A stretch of DNA of 64,000 nucleotides from contig NW_024881599.1 of assembly GCF_019059575.1 (NCBI RefSeq), positions 124,001-188,000 on the forward strand, read 5' to 3'. The stretch comes from Amphibalanus amphitrite (taxonomy: Eukaryota > Arthropoda > Thecostraca > Balanomorpha > Balanidae). Below, in pieces: positions 62,146 through 64,000 of the stretch. Positions within the stretch are counted from its first letter, which is position 1. The number at the start of each line of letters is the position of its first letter. The position numbers were made by a program, and so were the translations under genes. The notes below the pieces were generated by a model. That model was not told the origin of the DNA and did not search any database. It worked only from the letters and a program-made list of their open reading frames with translations.

Positions 62146-62424
62146 GTGAGAGGCGCGGAGGAAGGGAGAAGGAGTATTTCATCGTTACTTAGGTATATCA
62201 ACAACTTATCATTGGTAAATTGTGAGGTCTTTTTCTTTTATTGCGTGACTGCCATAACGATTGTGCGGCAAGGCTTATTTCTCCAAACCCCTTGAAGTTA
62301 AAAACTCATTGCTTAGTAAACTCACAAATATTACGCCGATCCTCGTTTTGAAGCTACCTTTCGTCTGTGGGACGTCATTGACCCCTAAAACCAAACTCAC
62401 CCCCCCCCCCCCCCCCCCCCCCAG

Positions 62425-62594
62425 AGCGTCCGGACGCGGACCGGTCGCTGCTGCTGAGTCACAGCAGCACTGCCGTCATGACGCAGGGACAGCCGCACAG
62501 TATGTCGGTGGAGCTGCGGGACGCCTTCAACAATCCCTGCGAGCCCGACGACTGGGAGCAGCTCCGACCGCTGCTCACCGTGTCTGTCGAGGAG
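62425..62594 (+). CDS. AREL1: AREL1-type E3 ligase, exon F
   Basis: It follows a long C-run and AG acceptor and is entered in phase 1. It encodes ERPDADRSLLLSHSSTAVMT, then SVELRDAFNNPCEPDDWEQL and LTVSVEE. The RDxFxNP motif begins the next filamin-like unit, as in AREL1. Donor GAG|GTAGGG, phase 0. Confidence 0.82.
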
Positions 62595-62649
62595 GTAGGG
62601 ATGGATATTGGGTAAGGGTAGGGGTGTAAGGTGGGGTGGGTGGTGCACA

Positions 62650-62695
62650 CTGGCAGCAGCTGTCGCGGCCGCTGCTCACCGTGTCGGTCGAGGAG
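62650..62695 (+). pseudogene. partial copy of the end of AREL1 exon F
   Basis: This encodes WQQLSRPLLTVSVEE and is followed by a GTGGGT donor. It duplicates WEQLRPLLTVSVEE of exon F with one extra codon and mainly synonymous changes. No acceptor precedes it directly. Confidence 0.65.
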
Positions 62696-62987
62696 GTGGG
62701 TAGAGAGGGTTAGAGTGATAGGGATGCGGACGTGACGAGTGGCTAGGGTGGAGTGGAGCGAGACAGGACGGGACGCCGGGGAACGACGGAATGGAACTAT
62801 TTAGACAGGGCACAATTGATTATTGAACTGAAGGTATGTGAAGACTTGGTTGGTACTTGAAAGCATCAACGCAAGGGTTCAGGCAGACTAGCATGCTTAT
62901 TTTTGCGATTTGGATTATGAGCAGCCTGCTACAGGGCCGTTGGTTTTCCTTAGTTCTTTAACCACGTTAATTTTTTGTCCCCCCAGC

Positions 62988-63014
62988 TGGACACGGGGCT
63001 GTCGCTCATCGCTG
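62988..63014 (+). other. candidate 27-nt microexon next to AREL1 exon G
   Basis: CTGGACACGGGGCTGTCGCT and six more bases lie between a CCCCCAG acceptor and GTAGGT. They encode LDTGLSLIA in phase 0. This copies the first codons of exon G (LDTGLPVVA). It could be an in-frame alternative microexon or a decayed duplicate. Confidence 0.4.
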
Positions 63015-63063
63015 TAGGTTTTGGAGTCGTCAGCCTTCCCGTAACTGCCTGATCTCTCCCCAG

Positions 63064-63232
63064 CTGGACACGGGCCTCCCGGTGGTGGCCTACGAGCACC
63101 TGGAGCCGGAGCTGGGCGGTCGACGCGTCGGTCTGCGACTGGTCCTCTCGCGGCAGGGCTGCTTCAAAGGCACCGTGGCCTGGGACGGACGGCCCGTGCG
63201 CGGCGGCTGCTTCCATGTGGTGGTGCTCAGCG
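63064..63232 (+). CDS. AREL1: AREL1-type E3 ligase, exon G
   Basis: It follows CTCCCCAG, phase 0, and encodes LDTGLPVVAYEHLEPELGGR, then GLRLVLSRQGCFKGTVAWDG and GGCFHVVVLS. The R-L-x-L-x-R-x-G-C-F and final x-V-V-V-L-S match the second filamin-like unit of AREL1. Donor G|GTGAGT, phase 1. Further exons, including the HECT domain, lie beyond the window. Confidence 0.85.
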
Positions 63233-63427
63233 GTGAGTCTTGGTGCTCAGTGGTGGTGAGATGTGGTGCTCAGTAGTGGTTGTTGGGGTTGTATGTATGG
63301 TGATTTCTGGTGCACGATGGTGGCTGGATATAAATGTGATGGAAGAACGGGAAAAGGCGTGATGCAACCACGTCACATATAGCATATTTTTCAGTGAGCC
63401 TTTGTCTTATCCAATATATCTCGTGCA

Positions 63428-64000
63428 GTGTACAGGGTGTCTCAAAAGTTCGTTGACAGGTACCAGCCATGCTTTTTTGTCAATAATTCTGAATCAACAA
63501 GAAATTAACAGTCGAAATTTTGCATGGGCATTGGTGACAACCTTCCCCAAGCAGTCTCATTGTTTTCAAGTGCATTTGACCCTTCATGAGCTCTGACCAT
63601 GGGTCAGGCACGAAAATGTAGGTTGCAAAGTCGGGTATGTTGTGAAACTCTCTGTTTCAGGAGTAATGGGAATGGTTAAGTCGGAAATGACACATGGCTA
63701 AGTGTCGGCGAGGATGAGTGCAACATGATGATCATCTCATAAAAACGGTGGCTAAAATTTTTGAAGGACGAAACCATGCGAGACTAACGGCTTTTTGAAC
63801 GACCCTCGCACGACAGCAGACTCGTGTTCCGGAAAGCAGCTGAAAATGCGGTCATAACTATTGAAAACTGGCAAGAAGCTCACAGACAGAGGTTACCCAT
63901 ATTCAAAAAGTGCAGGTCATCATAAAATAAAGACAAATTATAATTTAAAATTGTTTATAATATCTATAACGCTAATTTTTGGGGACAATAACACAAAAAT
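63428..64000. mobile_element. mariner-like remnant
   Basis: The sequence starts ACAGGGTGTCTCAAAAGTTC, which resembles Tc1/mariner terminal repeats. It continues to the window edge without an intact transposase. The class assignment rests on the terminus only. Confidence 0.35.

Overview
The window is eukaryotic genomic DNA, most likely from an arthropod and perhaps a crustacean. That rests on exons with GT/AG introns, a BTB-TTK/pipsqueak gene, a Vsx homeobox gene and arthropod-style BEL/Pao and Ty3 elements. The species cannot be named from sequence alone. Three host genes are recognisable. (1) The first two coding exons of a Vsx (visual system homeobox) gene lie on the minus strand (6252-2687); the homeodomain lies beyond the left edge. 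(2) A complete seven-exon BTB-pipsqueak gene lies on the minus strand (46061-22964, about 437 aa). (3) The N-terminal half of an AREL1-type HECT ubiquitin ligase lies on the plus strand (59586-63232); the HECT domain lies beyond the right edge.

Almost everything else is mobile DNA, often nested. From left to right there is a cluster of TTAA-flanked, terminal-inverted-repeat elements packed with AGGTCA/TGACCT motifs (6850-19242). One of them is split by an intact-looking Ty3-type LTR retrotransposon (10618-15496, TSD AGGGT). A large foldback element (15755-17736) carries another TTAA element exactly at its palindromic centre.

Intron 3 of the BTB-psq gene has grown to about 19.8 kb and holds two unusual retroelements. 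The first is a 13.5 kb BEL/Pao element (24943-38475; 1191-bp nearly identical LTRs; TSD ATTAT). About 5 kb of cargo sits between its pol gene and its 3' LTR, including an antisense, intron-containing J-domain/coiled-coil gene and a YqaJ-like nuclease fragment. The second is a PHD-finger/reverse-transcriptase/restriction-like-endonuclease ORF that runs in frame, through one TAG stop, into a USP35/38-type deubiquitinase domain and ends in a poly(A) tail 13 nt from the psq exon-3 splice donor.

Between the psq gene and AREL1 lies a CR1-group LINE (ORF1 with a PHD finger, ORF2 with endonuclease and RT). Two later elements interrupt it; each carries a precise target-site duplication, so the original ORF2 frame can be traced across both. 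The other repeats here are an inverted pair of ~0.94 kb elements, paired ~125-bp foldback elements and a tRNA-derived SINE-like piece.

A recurring oddity is short intronic copies of exon/intron boundaries next to the real exons (Vsx exon 2 and three AREL1 exons). The strongest candidates for something undescribed are the RT-USP chimera, the BEL/Pao element with antisense J-domain cargo, and the AGGTCA-rich TTAA elements.
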